DNA from: Lachnospiraceae bacterium
Lineage (GTDB): Bacteria > Bacillota > Clostridia > Lachnospirales > Lachnospiraceae
Assembly: GCA_022796795.1 (NCBI GenBank)
Contig: JAAWJI010000009.1
Coordinates: 1-64,000, forward strand
DNA length: 64,000 nt
Reading direction: 5' to 3'
Below, one piece after another: positions 8,255 to 15,540 of this stretch. The number at the start of each line of letters is the position of its first letter. The stretch's first letter is position 1. The notes under the pieces were generated by a model. The model had not been told where the DNA came from. It ran no database searches and was given only the letters and a program-made list of their open reading frames with translations. Made by a program: the position numbers and the translations under genes.

Positions 8255-9484
8255 ATGAAGAGAAAACCGGAGCTTTTGGTTCCTGCCAGCAATCTGGAGG
8301 TGCTGCGGACAGCAGTGCGCTTTGGAGCAGATGCTGTTTACATCGGAGGAGAGGCCTTTGGGTTACGGGCAAAGGCCAAGAACTTTTCCAGGCAGGATAT
8401 GGAGGAGGGCATAGCCTTTGCCCATACCCATGGGGTGAAGGTTTATGTGACGGTAAACATTCTGGCTCATAACCGGGATCTGGATGGAGTGAAGGTTTAT
8501 CTTCAGGAGTTGGGGAAACTGGGCCCGGACGCGCTGATTATCGCGGATCCGGGAATTTTTATGCTGGCAGGGGAGATTTGTCCCCAGCTGGAGCGCCATA
8601 TCAGCACCCAGGCAAATAACACCAACTATGAGACCTATCGGTTTTGGTGGAAGCTTGGGGCAAAACGGGTGGTGTCGGCCCGGGAGCTTTCTATGGAAGA
8701 AATTCGGGAAATCCGGGCGCACATCCCAGAGGAAATGGAAATCGAGACCTTTATACACGGCGCTATGTGCATTTCCTATTCCGGTCGCTGTCTTCTGAGC
8801 AATTATTTCACAGGACGAGACGCAAACCAGGGAGCCTGCACCCATCCCTGCCGCTGGAAATATGCGGTGGTGGAGGAGACAAGACCGGGAGAATATCTGC
8901 CGGTGTATGAGAATGAGCGGGGCACCTTTCTCTTCAACTCCCGGGATCTTTGCATGATCCGGCATGTGCCGCAGCTTCTGGAGACTGGCATTGACAGCCT
9001 GAAGATTGAGGGACGCATGAAAAATGCCTTGTATGTGGCTACTGTGGCCCGCACCTATCGGAAAGCCATTGACGACTGCCTCCAGTCCCGGGAGCTCTAT
9101 GAGGAAAATCTGCCCTGGTATGGGGAGCAGATTGCATGCAGCACCTACCGGAAATTCAGCACTGGATTTTTCTTTGGTCAGCCGGATGAGAATTCACAGA
9201 TCTATGAGGAGAGCACTTATCAGAAGGAGGCCACCTATCTGGGCATTGCCGGGGAACTGGACAGTCAGGGCAGATGTGCTCTGGAGCAGCGCAATAAATT
9301 TGTCCTGGGAGAGGAAATTGAGATTATGAAGCCGGATGGGCGGAATATTCCAGTGATTGTGCAGGGGATTTTCGATGAGGAGGAAAATGCTATGGAGAGC
9401 GCCCCACACGCCAGGCAGAAGCTTCGGGTGCTGCTCAGTGAGCAGCCGGAAGCTGGGGATGTGTTGCGGAGGCTGGAGGATTAG
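8255..9484 (+). CDS. Peptidase U32 family protein, TrhP-like tRNA uridine-34 hydroxylation factor
   Basis: About 409 residues; an in-frame ATG at 8243 is the alternative start but sits directly on its putative ribosome site. Hallmarks of the U32 family are ELLVPASNLEVLRTAVRFGADAVYIGG, the Cys-bearing block MCISYSGRCLLSNYFTGRDAN and ACTHPCRW, and FNSRDLCMIRHVPQLLETGI plus SLKIEGRMK. The family is labelled a peptidase, but YegQ/YrrN/YrrO members (TrhP) generate 5-hydroxyuridine-34 in tRNA with prephenate-dependent chemistry and Fe-S-type cysteines. The trmR gene just upstream would methylate that product, so the pair forms one wobble-modification path. Confidence 0.88.
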   Translation: MKRKPELLVPASNLEVLRTAVRFGADAVYIGGEAFGLRAKAKNFSRQDMEEGIAFAHTHGVKVYVTVNILAHNRDLDGVKVYLQELGKLGPDALIIADPGIFMLAGEICPQLERHISTQANNTNYETYRFWWKLGAKRVVSARELSMEEIREIRAHIPEEMEIETFIHGAMCISYSGRCLLSNYFTGRDANQGACTHPCRWKYAVVEETRPGEYLPVYENERGTFLFNSRDLCMIRHVPQLLETGIDSLKIEGRMKNALYVATVARTYRKAIDDCLQSRELYEENLPWYGEQIACSTYRKFSTGFFFGQPDENSQIYEESTYQKEATYLGIAGELDSQGRCALEQRNKFVLGEEIEIMKPDGRNIPVIVQGIFDEEENAMESAPHARQKLRVLLSEQPEAGDVLRRLED

Positions 9485-9534
9485 ATTTTTGGATTCCGGA
9501 GATTTTTACGATTATGAAAATGGATGTAATAGGG

Positions 9535-9569
9535 AAGGCTGCCTGAGGGAAATGGACAGGCGGCCTTTT
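9535..9569 (+). terminator. Rho-independent terminator after the housekeeping operon
   Basis: AAGGCTGCCTG pairs with CAGGCGGCCTT (one G-T wobble) around an 11-base loop, followed by TTTT. It lies 50 bases after the U32 gene and closes the long ireB operon. Confidence 0.85.
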
Positions 9570-9667
9570 GCTTGGAGAGAAAAATAGTTTATCGTTCACG
9601 AAAGGCAGGAGAGTGTGCGGAAAATCTGTGCGCGCGGCCGAAACACGGGGATTGCTGGTGAAAACTC

Positions 9668-9696
9668 TTGTTTTTTTACATATGGTGAGATAGAAT
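9668..9696 (+). promoter_or_regulatory. Promoter of the zinc-ribbon membrane protein
   Basis: TTGTTT at 9668-9673, 17-base spacer, TAGAAT at 9691-9696, about 60 bases ahead of the ATG at 9758. AGGGAGGAAAAG near the start serves as ribosome site. Confidence 0.6.
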
Positions 9697-9757
9697 AAAA
9701 ACAGAATTTGCGAAAGAATAGAGGCAGAAGGATCTGTCTCAGGGAGGAAAAGTTGGG

Positions 9758-11137
9758 ATGAAATGTATCAAATGTAATGCAGAGCTGCCGGAGGGCAGTA
9801 GATTTTGCAAATATTGCGGAAGCCCGCAGCCGGAGCAGCAGCAGCCCCAGACCATGCACTGCAGCCAGTGCGGGAAAGAGCTGCCTCTGGGAAGTAAGTT
9901 CTGTAAACACTGCGGGGCCATGCAGACGGCCGGGCAGCCGCCGGTAACGCCGCCTGTGGAGGCGCCAAAACCACCCGTGACTGTGACACCGCCCGTGGAG
10001 GCGCCTGTGCCGCCTGTGGAGGCGCCAAAACCACCCGTGACTGTGACACCGCCCGTGGAGGCGCCTGTGCCGCCTGTAACGCCGGCTGTAGAGGCGCCAA
10101 AGCCGCCTGTAGAACCGCCAAAACCACCTGTGCCTGTGACACCGCCCATACCGCCTGTGCCGCCAAAGCCGCCTGTAACGCCCCCCGTACCGCCCACATC
10201 ACCGAAGCCGCCTGTAACGCCACCCATACCGCCTGTGCCCCCTGCGGGGGCTGCCAACCGGTATGATCCGGAGCCCCCCAGGCAGGATAAGAGCAAGGGA
10301 CTTCTGATTGGCTGTGTTGTGGCTGCAGCGGTACTGCTGATCGCAGTGATCGCCCTGGTGATTGTGCTTTTGAATCCGGGGAAGAAGGATGGAGAGAACA
10401 CAGAGGCGCCTTCCAGCAGCCAGACTACGGAGGAAAACGAGAACAGGACTGATGCGTCAGAGAACCGGGACAAAGAAGAGGAAGAGGAACAGGCTCAGGA
10501 GCCAGGGCCTGCCGGTCCGGAGGAGGAACCAGCAGAGCAGCAGCCCCAGGAGGAGCCTTCCCTGTCTCCTGCAGAGAGCATGTATCTGGAAAAGCAGACC
10601 AACGGCATTTCCGGCACAGTGGATTATGGTACGGTTTCCTACCAGCCGAATTCCATGGAATACGGTCAGACCTGGGACGGACAGCGGGTATATGAGCTGG
10701 AGAACGGTGATCTGCAGAATGACTTTATCTTGACTGGAAGCCTGTATTCCATGAGTGAGAATCTGGATATGGAGGTGGAGGTCTACTATCACCCGGAGAC
10801 CTATGAGGTGGAGAAGATTGTCACCCTTCAGCCGGAGGGAGATCAGGTACATGTCTATGAGTCTTTCTTCCAGGAGGGAGAGCTTCGGGCCGTGATCGAC
10901 TATACTACCAGAGGCTATGACAGATATAATCCCAATCCAAGCGGGAAGAGCTATACTCTGGAGTACACGGCTGACCGTCTGGTGACTCTGTTTATCAACC
11001 GGGAGACCGGGGAGACGGAGAGCTACGGCTGTGCTGATTTTGCCACCATGGATGACGGGGTGCAGTCTCTGTTTCTTGCCAGAGAGGCAGATTATCTGAA
11101 TCGGGCTTATACGGTGTATGCGGCTGTAACCCAATAG
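9758..11137 (+). CDS. Double zinc-ribbon, proline-rich, single-span membrane protein
   Basis: 459 residues. Two zinc ribbons open the protein (C3, C6, C17, C20 and C35, C38, C49, C52). A proline-rich linker of about 125 residues follows, built from PPVEAPKPPVTVTPP-like units. One membrane span is at about 183-206 (GLLIGCVVAAAVLLIAVIAL). An acidic Glu/Gln-rich stretch leads to a C-terminal domain of about 190 residues with no family I recognise (SGTVDYGTVSYQPNSMEYG). With ribbons at the N-terminus and no signal peptide, the ribbons should lie in the cytoplasm and the C-terminal domain outside. It is monocistronic between a terminator and a strong bidirectional terminator. Function unknown; similar layouts occur in putative envelope-stress proteins. 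Confidence 0.85.
   Translation: MKCIKCNAELPEGSRFCKYCGSPQPEQQQPQTMHCSQCGKELPLGSKFCKHCGAMQTAGQPPVTPPVEAPKPPVTVTPPVEAPVPPVEAPKPPVTVTPPVEAPVPPVTPAVEAPKPPVEPPKPPVPVTPPIPPVPPKPPVTPPVPPTSPKPPVTPPIPPVPPAGAANRYDPEPPRQDKSKGLLIGCVVAAAVLLIAVIALVIVLLNPGKKDGENTEAPSSSQTTEENENRTDASENRDKEEEEEQAQEPGPAGPEEEPAEQQPQEEPSLSPAESMYLEKQTNGISGTVDYGTVSYQPNSMEYGQTWDGQRVYELENGDLQNDFILTGSLYSMSENLDMEVEVYYHPETYEVEKIVTLQPEGDQVHVYESFFQEGELRAVIDYTTRGYDRYNPNPSGKSYTLEYTADRLVTLFINRETGETESYGCADFATMDDGVQSLFLAREADYLNRAYTVYAAVTQ
9951..10070 (+). repeat. 60-bp exact tandem duplication in the proline-rich linker
   Basis: Bases 9951-10010 and 10011-10070 are identical and encode the same 20 residues of the Pro-rich linker. Degenerate shorter Pro-rich units continue to about 10245. 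An exact duplication at DNA level indicates recent expansion. Confidence 0.9.
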
Positions 11138-11273
11138 AAAATAAAAATGAATCCAGGTTGCCAGATTCTCGCGCTGAAGCGCGGTGCGTCAGCAGATATT
11201 TTCCCTTGGGCGGTGCGCATCCCTCGGAGAGTCTAGTCTTACAGGATGCAGTTTCCTGTGAAGTAAGAAAATA

Positions 11274-11321
11274 GCTGTGGGAAACGAAGAGAAGCTATCC
11301 TTCGTTTCCCACAGCATTTTT
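11274..11321. terminator. Strong bidirectional terminator (16-bp perfect stem)
   Basis: GCTGTGGGAAACGAAG at 11274-11289 pairs exactly with its complement at 11300-11315 around a 10-base loop, then ATTTTT. On the other strand the stem is followed by TATTTTC. It separates two convergent genes. The rest of the 11138-11337 interval shows only a small CGCG-type hairpin and no gene. Confidence 0.92.
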
Positions 11322-11337
11322 AGGAAGAAAAATAGAT

Positions 11338-12309
11338 TTACGCGTTGGGATGAATCACTGCTTTTACTGCAATTTTTTTGTCTATGGTCTCAAAGGCCTT
11401 CAGCCAGTCGTCCAGTTTGTAAGTGTGAGAGATCATTTGCTTCATATCCAGCTTTCCGGATTTAATTAGTTGAAGAACTGCTTCTCCAGTGGTCCAGGTG
11501 TGGCTGAAGCTTCCTTTTAGGAAGGCTGCTTTCTGAATGATTGGGTCCAGGGATAATTCCAGCGGTTTTGCGCCCCAGGCTATTTTGGTGATTTGTCCCC
11601 CGCGCTTAACGATATCCATGGAGGTCTTTACAGCGGGGGTGTTTCCGGCAGCGTCAATGACCCGGGGAACTCCCATGTGATCCGTAAGTTTGTTGATAAT
11701 TGTCACAGGATCTTCCTCTATAACATTGACGATACTATCCGCGCCAATACTCTTTCCGAAATTCAGTCGATCAGAATCCGCTGTAGTTCCCATGAGAATA
11801 ATGGGATATGCTCCGGCAATGCGCGCCATCTGGACAGCGAACAATCCGATGGGACCCGGTCCGATGATTGCAACGGGTTCTCCCGGATTTATATGACTGT
11901 TGACAAGTACCGCATTGTAAGCAACGCAGGCGGGTTCTGAGAGGGCAGCCTCGTCAAAGCTGACATTTTCAGGAATTTGATGGAGAACTCGTTCCGGACA
12001 TTTAACATATTTTGTAAAGCATCCGTCGGTGCCTGCATTGGCACACATTATGGTTTCCGCATATCCTGCATCCATAATCTTTACATCCGCTACAATGGGG
12101 ACATCCGGATATTTTTTGCGCAGGGCGAGGATGGCGTGAATTCCCTCTCCCAGCAGAAGAGGGGTTCCTACCTCCAGAATATCAGCCCCTTCAGCCACAG
12201 AGGCGTCTGCGATTTTCATAGCTTCCTCAAGATTTTCCGTATCAATTGTATATGAAGAATATGACCAGGTTGCAAATGTTCTCTTGAGCGAGGCAGGGGA
12301 TTTTGCCAA
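11338..12309 (-). pseudogene. Chimeric remnant: hexulose-phosphate-synthase-like N-part joined to an alcohol dehydrogenase C-part
   Basis: The open frame of 323 codons is a mosaic. Residues 1-20 come from the antisense of the neighbouring TRAP fragment. Residues about 21-96 match the orotidine-decarboxylase-like HPS/KGPDC family (LEEAMKIADASVAEGADILE, VADVKIMDAGYAETIM). From CFTKYVKCPERVLHQIPENV onward it is a zinc-dependent medium-chain dehydrogenase that lacks its whole N-terminal catalytic domain but keeps the Rossmann part (IIGPGPIGLFAVQMARIAG). Neither enzyme could work: the HPS barrel is less than half present and the dehydrogenase has no zinc ligands. Deletion between two neighbouring catabolic genes is the simplest origin. 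Confidence 0.8.
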
Positions 12310-12904
12310 TGAACAGCTCCTTCAGGTGGCGGATGTGGTAAACCTGAGCTATTATGTACAAGCCTTCCGGGAAATTTATGCCACAAAGGAGATTAGCAGC
12401 GCAGAGGATCTTGCGGGAGTGAAGATTCGGGTACCGGAGTCCTCTCTGTATGTAAATACATTCTCTATGTTGGATGCAGCGCCTACGCCTCTGCCTCTGG
12501 GGGAGGTTTACACAGCAATGGATACAGGGGTGGTAGACGCAGTGGAAAATATTCCAGATACTGCAGTACATAATTCCTGGGTTGAAGTGGCGCCTTATAT
12601 GATCGTTACAAATCATCTCAATGCGCCTTCCACAATTTACATGTCCAACAAGGTGTTTTCCGGATTAAACCAGGACGAGCAGAACCTGCTCCTGCAGGCC
12701 GGTTATGAGAATTTCTTCTATGCATTGGAACTTTCTCAGGAGAAGGATGCGCAAGCCCGGGATGAGCTGGCAGAGGTTATGACAGTGATCACGCCGGATA
12801 TCCAGTCCATGAGAGACAAGATTGATTATACCAACTATGATTTTATGGAGCTGGAAGAGGCGCAGAAGCTAAAGGAAGGGAAAGGGACCTGGGGAGGTGA
12901 ATGA
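12251..12904 (+). pseudogene. TRAP transporter substrate-binding protein (DctP), 5'-truncated
   Basis: An open frame from about 12242 contains the C-terminal two-thirds of a DctP-type solute receptor: VYEEYDQVANVLLSEAG, AGVKIRVPESSLYV, PTPLPLGEVYTAMDTGVVDA and a helical tail. The family is normally about 330 residues with a signal peptide; the N-terminal third and start codon are missing. The break coincides with the antisense HPS-like fragment near 12245. It is followed within four bases by a DctM fragment, so both derive from one TRAP operon for a carboxylate or sugar acid. Confidence 0.85.
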
Positions 12905-12907
12905 CTG

Positions 12908-13105
12908 ATGGCGATTTTACTGATTACCTTTTTTGTTCTGCTTTTATGCGGGATTCCTGTAGCGGCATTCATGGGCATTGCCTCCATATCCTATCTGCTT
13001 TCCGCCCATATGAATGTGCTGACGGTTTCTAAACGCATGTTTGTGGGAGCGGATAATTTTACCTTGATGGCAATTCCCTTGTTTATATTTGCAGCAATCG
13101 TATAA
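12908..13105 (+). pseudogene. TRAP transporter large permease (DctM), 3'-truncated
   Basis: Only the first 65 residues of a DctM permease of about 430 remain: two hydrophobic segments (AILLITFFVLLLCGIPVAAF, NFTLMAIPLFIFAAIV) and the family-typical KRMFVGADNFTLMAIPLFI. The stop at 13103-13105 is created at the join with the leftward ATPase remnant. No DctQ gene is seen between DctP and DctM. Confidence 0.85.
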
Positions 13106-13663
13106 AATTCATCCTGGGAATACGACTGTAAATGAGTCGCCGGGAAGCTGCCCAAACGGACATAGCTTGCAAGCTCTGTTTTGGGATTTCCCACAGTGGC
13201 ATACTGTTCCTTGAACATCAAGTATTCTTGGAAAGAGAGAGTAAAAATTCGGAAAGAAACATATTTTCCGGTAAGGTAGGTTGATAGTTCTGAGGACATC
13301 ATTCGAGAGTTGGAGCCTGTTATATACAGGTCAACATCAAAATCCGAAGAGATGGAATTGACAACCCTTTCCCAGCCATGATTTCCTGAACCTTGTCAAG
13401 AAATAAAAGGTCTTTCCTTTGGAGGAAAGCTGCTCCTTCAGGTGGATGTACATCTGCTTTGCCGTCATATCCTCACATTCCATGGAATCATAATGGCAGC
13501 TTATGATACGTTCTGCCGGAATATTTCGCTCTGTTTTCAGCTTTTCCATAATCATTTTGAGTATCGTAGACTTTCCGCAGCGGCGTACTCCTGTGAGTAT
13601 TTTTACAAAGGGAGTATCCACATAAGCCATGATCTTATCTACATACATAGGCCTGTAAATCAC
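13106..13663 (-). pseudogene. DUF4143-type AAA ATPase remnant
   Basis: Starts at a GTG (13663) behind GGAGGTGATT and encodes IYRPMYVDKIMAYVDTPFVK followed by Walker A GVRRCGKST. A frame change near 13395 (TTCTTGAC) leads through LDKVQEIMA, and a second near 13375 leads to WERVVNSISSDFDVDLYITG and SSELSTYLTGKYVSFRIFTL. The gene stops abruptly at 13106, where the DctM fragment begins, so its C-terminal DUF4143 half is lost. Intact relatives are about 400-residue ATPases of unclear, often toxin-antitoxin-like or mobile, role. Confidence 0.85.
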
Positions 13664-13717
13664 TACAATCACCTCCATCTGTAAAATATTTAGAAAAACA
13701 TGAAAAAGCAAAGAAGT

Positions 13718-13740
13718 TTTACGATTTATAAACGTAAAAA
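13718..13740. promoter_or_regulatory. Inverted repeat in the divergent AT-rich interval
   Basis: TTTTACG and CGTAAAA face each other around nine bases, 55 bases upstream of the ATPase remnant. Together with a nearby GCGGATT/AATCGC pair it may be an old operator. The 13664-13928 interval otherwise holds only the promoter of the HD gene. Confidence 0.35.
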
Positions 13741-13823
13741 TAATTTAAATTATAGTTAATTGCGGATTATAAAAGTAAATAAATTCAAATCGCAAATCGG
13801 TTTTTCAATGGGCAACAGAGGTA

Positions 13824-13852
13824 TTGTAATATTTACGGGATTGGAATACAAT
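13824..13852 (+). promoter_or_regulatory. Promoter of the HD-domain gene
   Basis: TTGTAA at 13824-13829, 17-base spacer, TACAAT at 13847-13852; the ATG lies about 77 bases downstream behind AGGGAGGAAG. Confidence 0.65.
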
Positions 13853-13928
13853 GATAACATATTTATCAAGAAAAACGATATAAAACTGGAAATGAAGGCA
13901 AGCATAGATACAATCAGGGAGGAAGACC

Positions 13929-14513
13929 ATGGATGAACGACTAAGGCGTCAGCTGGATTTCATCGTAGAGATCGACAAGGAAAAGAATATATTCCGCCAA
14001 ACCCATTTATCCGGACACGGGCGAAGAGAGAATGATGCGGAGCATGCCTGGCACATGGCTGTCATGGCCTATCTGCTCCGGGAATATGCCAATAATTCCG
14101 TTGACATTGCCAGGGTCATGCTCATGTGCCTGATTCATGATATTGTGGAGATCGAGGCCGGGGACACCTATGCCTACGACCAGGAGGGTCTGAAAACCCA
14201 GAAAGCCCGGGAGGATGCCGCCAAGGAGAAGCTGTATGGGATGCTGCCCCGGGATCAGGGGCAGGAGCTTACGGCCCTGTTTGACGAATTTGAGGAAAAT
14301 CAGACGGCGGAGGCCAGATTTGCCCATGTGATGGACAACCTGCAGCCTCTTCTTTTGAATGACAGTAATGGGGGCGGAGACTGGAAGGAGCACGGTGTGA
14401 GGGCAGAGCAGGTATATGAACGGCAGAACAGGGCTCGGGGAGGGTCGGATGCACTGTTTCAGATGATTGATGAGATCATTCAAAAACATATGAGGGAGGG
14501 AAATCTAAAGTAA
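13929..14513 (+). CDS. HD-domain phosphohydrolase (YfbR/HDDC2-like)
   Basis: 194 residues. Metal ligands of the HD superfamily are visible: H39 in NDAEHAWHMA, the HD pair H70-D71 in MCLIHDIVEIEAGDTYAYD, and a later Asp in FAHVMDNLQPLL. Size and the GRRENDAEH motif fit the 5'-deoxynucleotidase YfbR/HDDC2 branch, which dephosphorylates deoxynucleoside monophosphates; the substrate here is inferred. A good ribosome site (AGGGAGGAAG) and its own promoter precede it. The lipoprotein-Hsp70-J-protein genes follow in the same direction with a 75-base gap. Confidence 0.88.
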   Translation: MDERLRRQLDFIVEIDKEKNIFRQTHLSGHGRRENDAEHAWHMAVMAYLLREYANNSVDIARVMLMCLIHDIVEIEAGDTYAYDQEGLKTQKAREDAAKEKLYGMLPRDQGQELTALFDEFEENQTAEARFAHVMDNLQPLLLNDSNGGGDWKEHGVRAEQVYERQNRARGGSDALFQMIDEIIQKHMREGNLK

Positions 14514-14588
14514 GCCTGCATGCTGCCTATTTCGGCGGCGGGAATTTCAAGGAAAGCCTGCATGCAGGGTAACGGAGGAGCCATAGAT

Positions 14589-15491
14589 ATGAAAAAAAGC
14601 TTTGGGATACTGATATCCTTTTTTCTTTTGGCTACGCTGGGAGGCTGTCTCCCAGGCGAGGGCTGGGGAGGAACCATCCTGGAGGTACGTTATCCCTCTG
14701 GCTATGTCCGGGACAGCCATACCTGGGATGAGACGGTCCCGGTGGAGGGAACCCGGTTTTCTCTGGGAGCCAAGCGGGGGGAGGATTTTGAGAAAAACCG
14801 GAGATCCGACCTGTTGGTTCTGGATGAACAGGGGCAGGAGCTCTTCTCGTATCCCTCAGCCGGGTTTTCCGTGCTACGGGGAGAAGCGGCGGAGGAGGGC
14901 TGTATCTGGGTCAGCAGCGAGAGGTGGAAGACTCCCCACTACAACGGCTATGTCAGCGGCAGGCTTACAGAGAGCGTACTGTTTCTCCTGGATACCGGGG
15001 ACGGAGCAGTCCTGTATGAGCAGAAGCTGGAGAAGAATGAGCTGTTTTTGACAGCCAGGGGAAGCAAATGCTATTTCTATGACTGCGGAAGTGAGAGCCA
15101 GAGGAAGCTTTTTGGTCTATACGAGATACCGGCACAAAGTGCAAGGGTTTATTATCGGGACCAGGAGAACTGGCAGGAGCGGGTATTGGTTCATGAGTTT
15201 GACTACTGCCTGGAACCGGAGCAGACGCTGGAGGGGTCCGTGGAGGACAGAATCAGCTTTGATTTGCAGCAGGACTGGATTGTGGTGTCCCTGAGCGGAT
15301 ATGTGCAGACGGATTCCCAGACAAATGCCTGGGAGTATGTGGAGACAGATCGGGTGGTGATCCCCCTGGAGGTGGCAGGGATGAAGGAGTCGGCGGAAAT
15401 AAAAGAGCCGGCGAGGACAAAGGAGCCGGTGGAAACAAAAGAGCTGGCAAGGATAGAAGAGTCAGCAGGGACAGAGAAATCTGGGAAATGA
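14589..15491 (+). CDS. Lipoprotein of unknown function
   Basis: 300 residues. The start at 14589 is behind GGAGGAGCC and yields a classical lipoprotein signal, with hydrophobic ILISFFLLATLGGC and lipid-anchored C20. The mature part has no recognised domain; short Trp/Tyr-rich strands (WVSSERWKTPHYNGYVSGRL) suggest a beta-propeller-like or all-beta fold. The C-terminal 35 residues are a low-complexity string of KEPA/KEPVETKE units. It lies 49 bases upstream of the Hsp70 gene, so it may belong to the same operon and be connected to envelope protein quality control. Confidence 0.82.
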   Translation: MKKSFGILISFFLLATLGGCLPGEGWGGTILEVRYPSGYVRDSHTWDETVPVEGTRFSLGAKRGEDFEKNRRSDLLVLDEQGQELFSYPSAGFSVLRGEAAEEGCIWVSSERWKTPHYNGYVSGRLTESVLFLLDTGDGAVLYEQKLEKNELFLTARGSKCYFYDCGSESQRKLFGLYEIPAQSARVYYRDQENWQERVLVHEFDYCLEPEQTLEGSVEDRISFDLQQDWIVVSLSGYVQTDSQTNAWEYVETDRVVIPLEVAGMKESAEIKEPARTKEPVETKELARIEESAGTEKSGK

Positions 15492-15540
15492 GGAAATCGA
15501 TAGAGGACAAGGGAAAGGACGAAACAGAAGGAGAAGCGTC

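Noticed and set aside
14513-14570. GCCTGCATGC duplicated before the lipoprotein gene
   Set aside because: Two short copies and a 12-base palindrome are present, but length and context do not support an operator or mobile-element scar.
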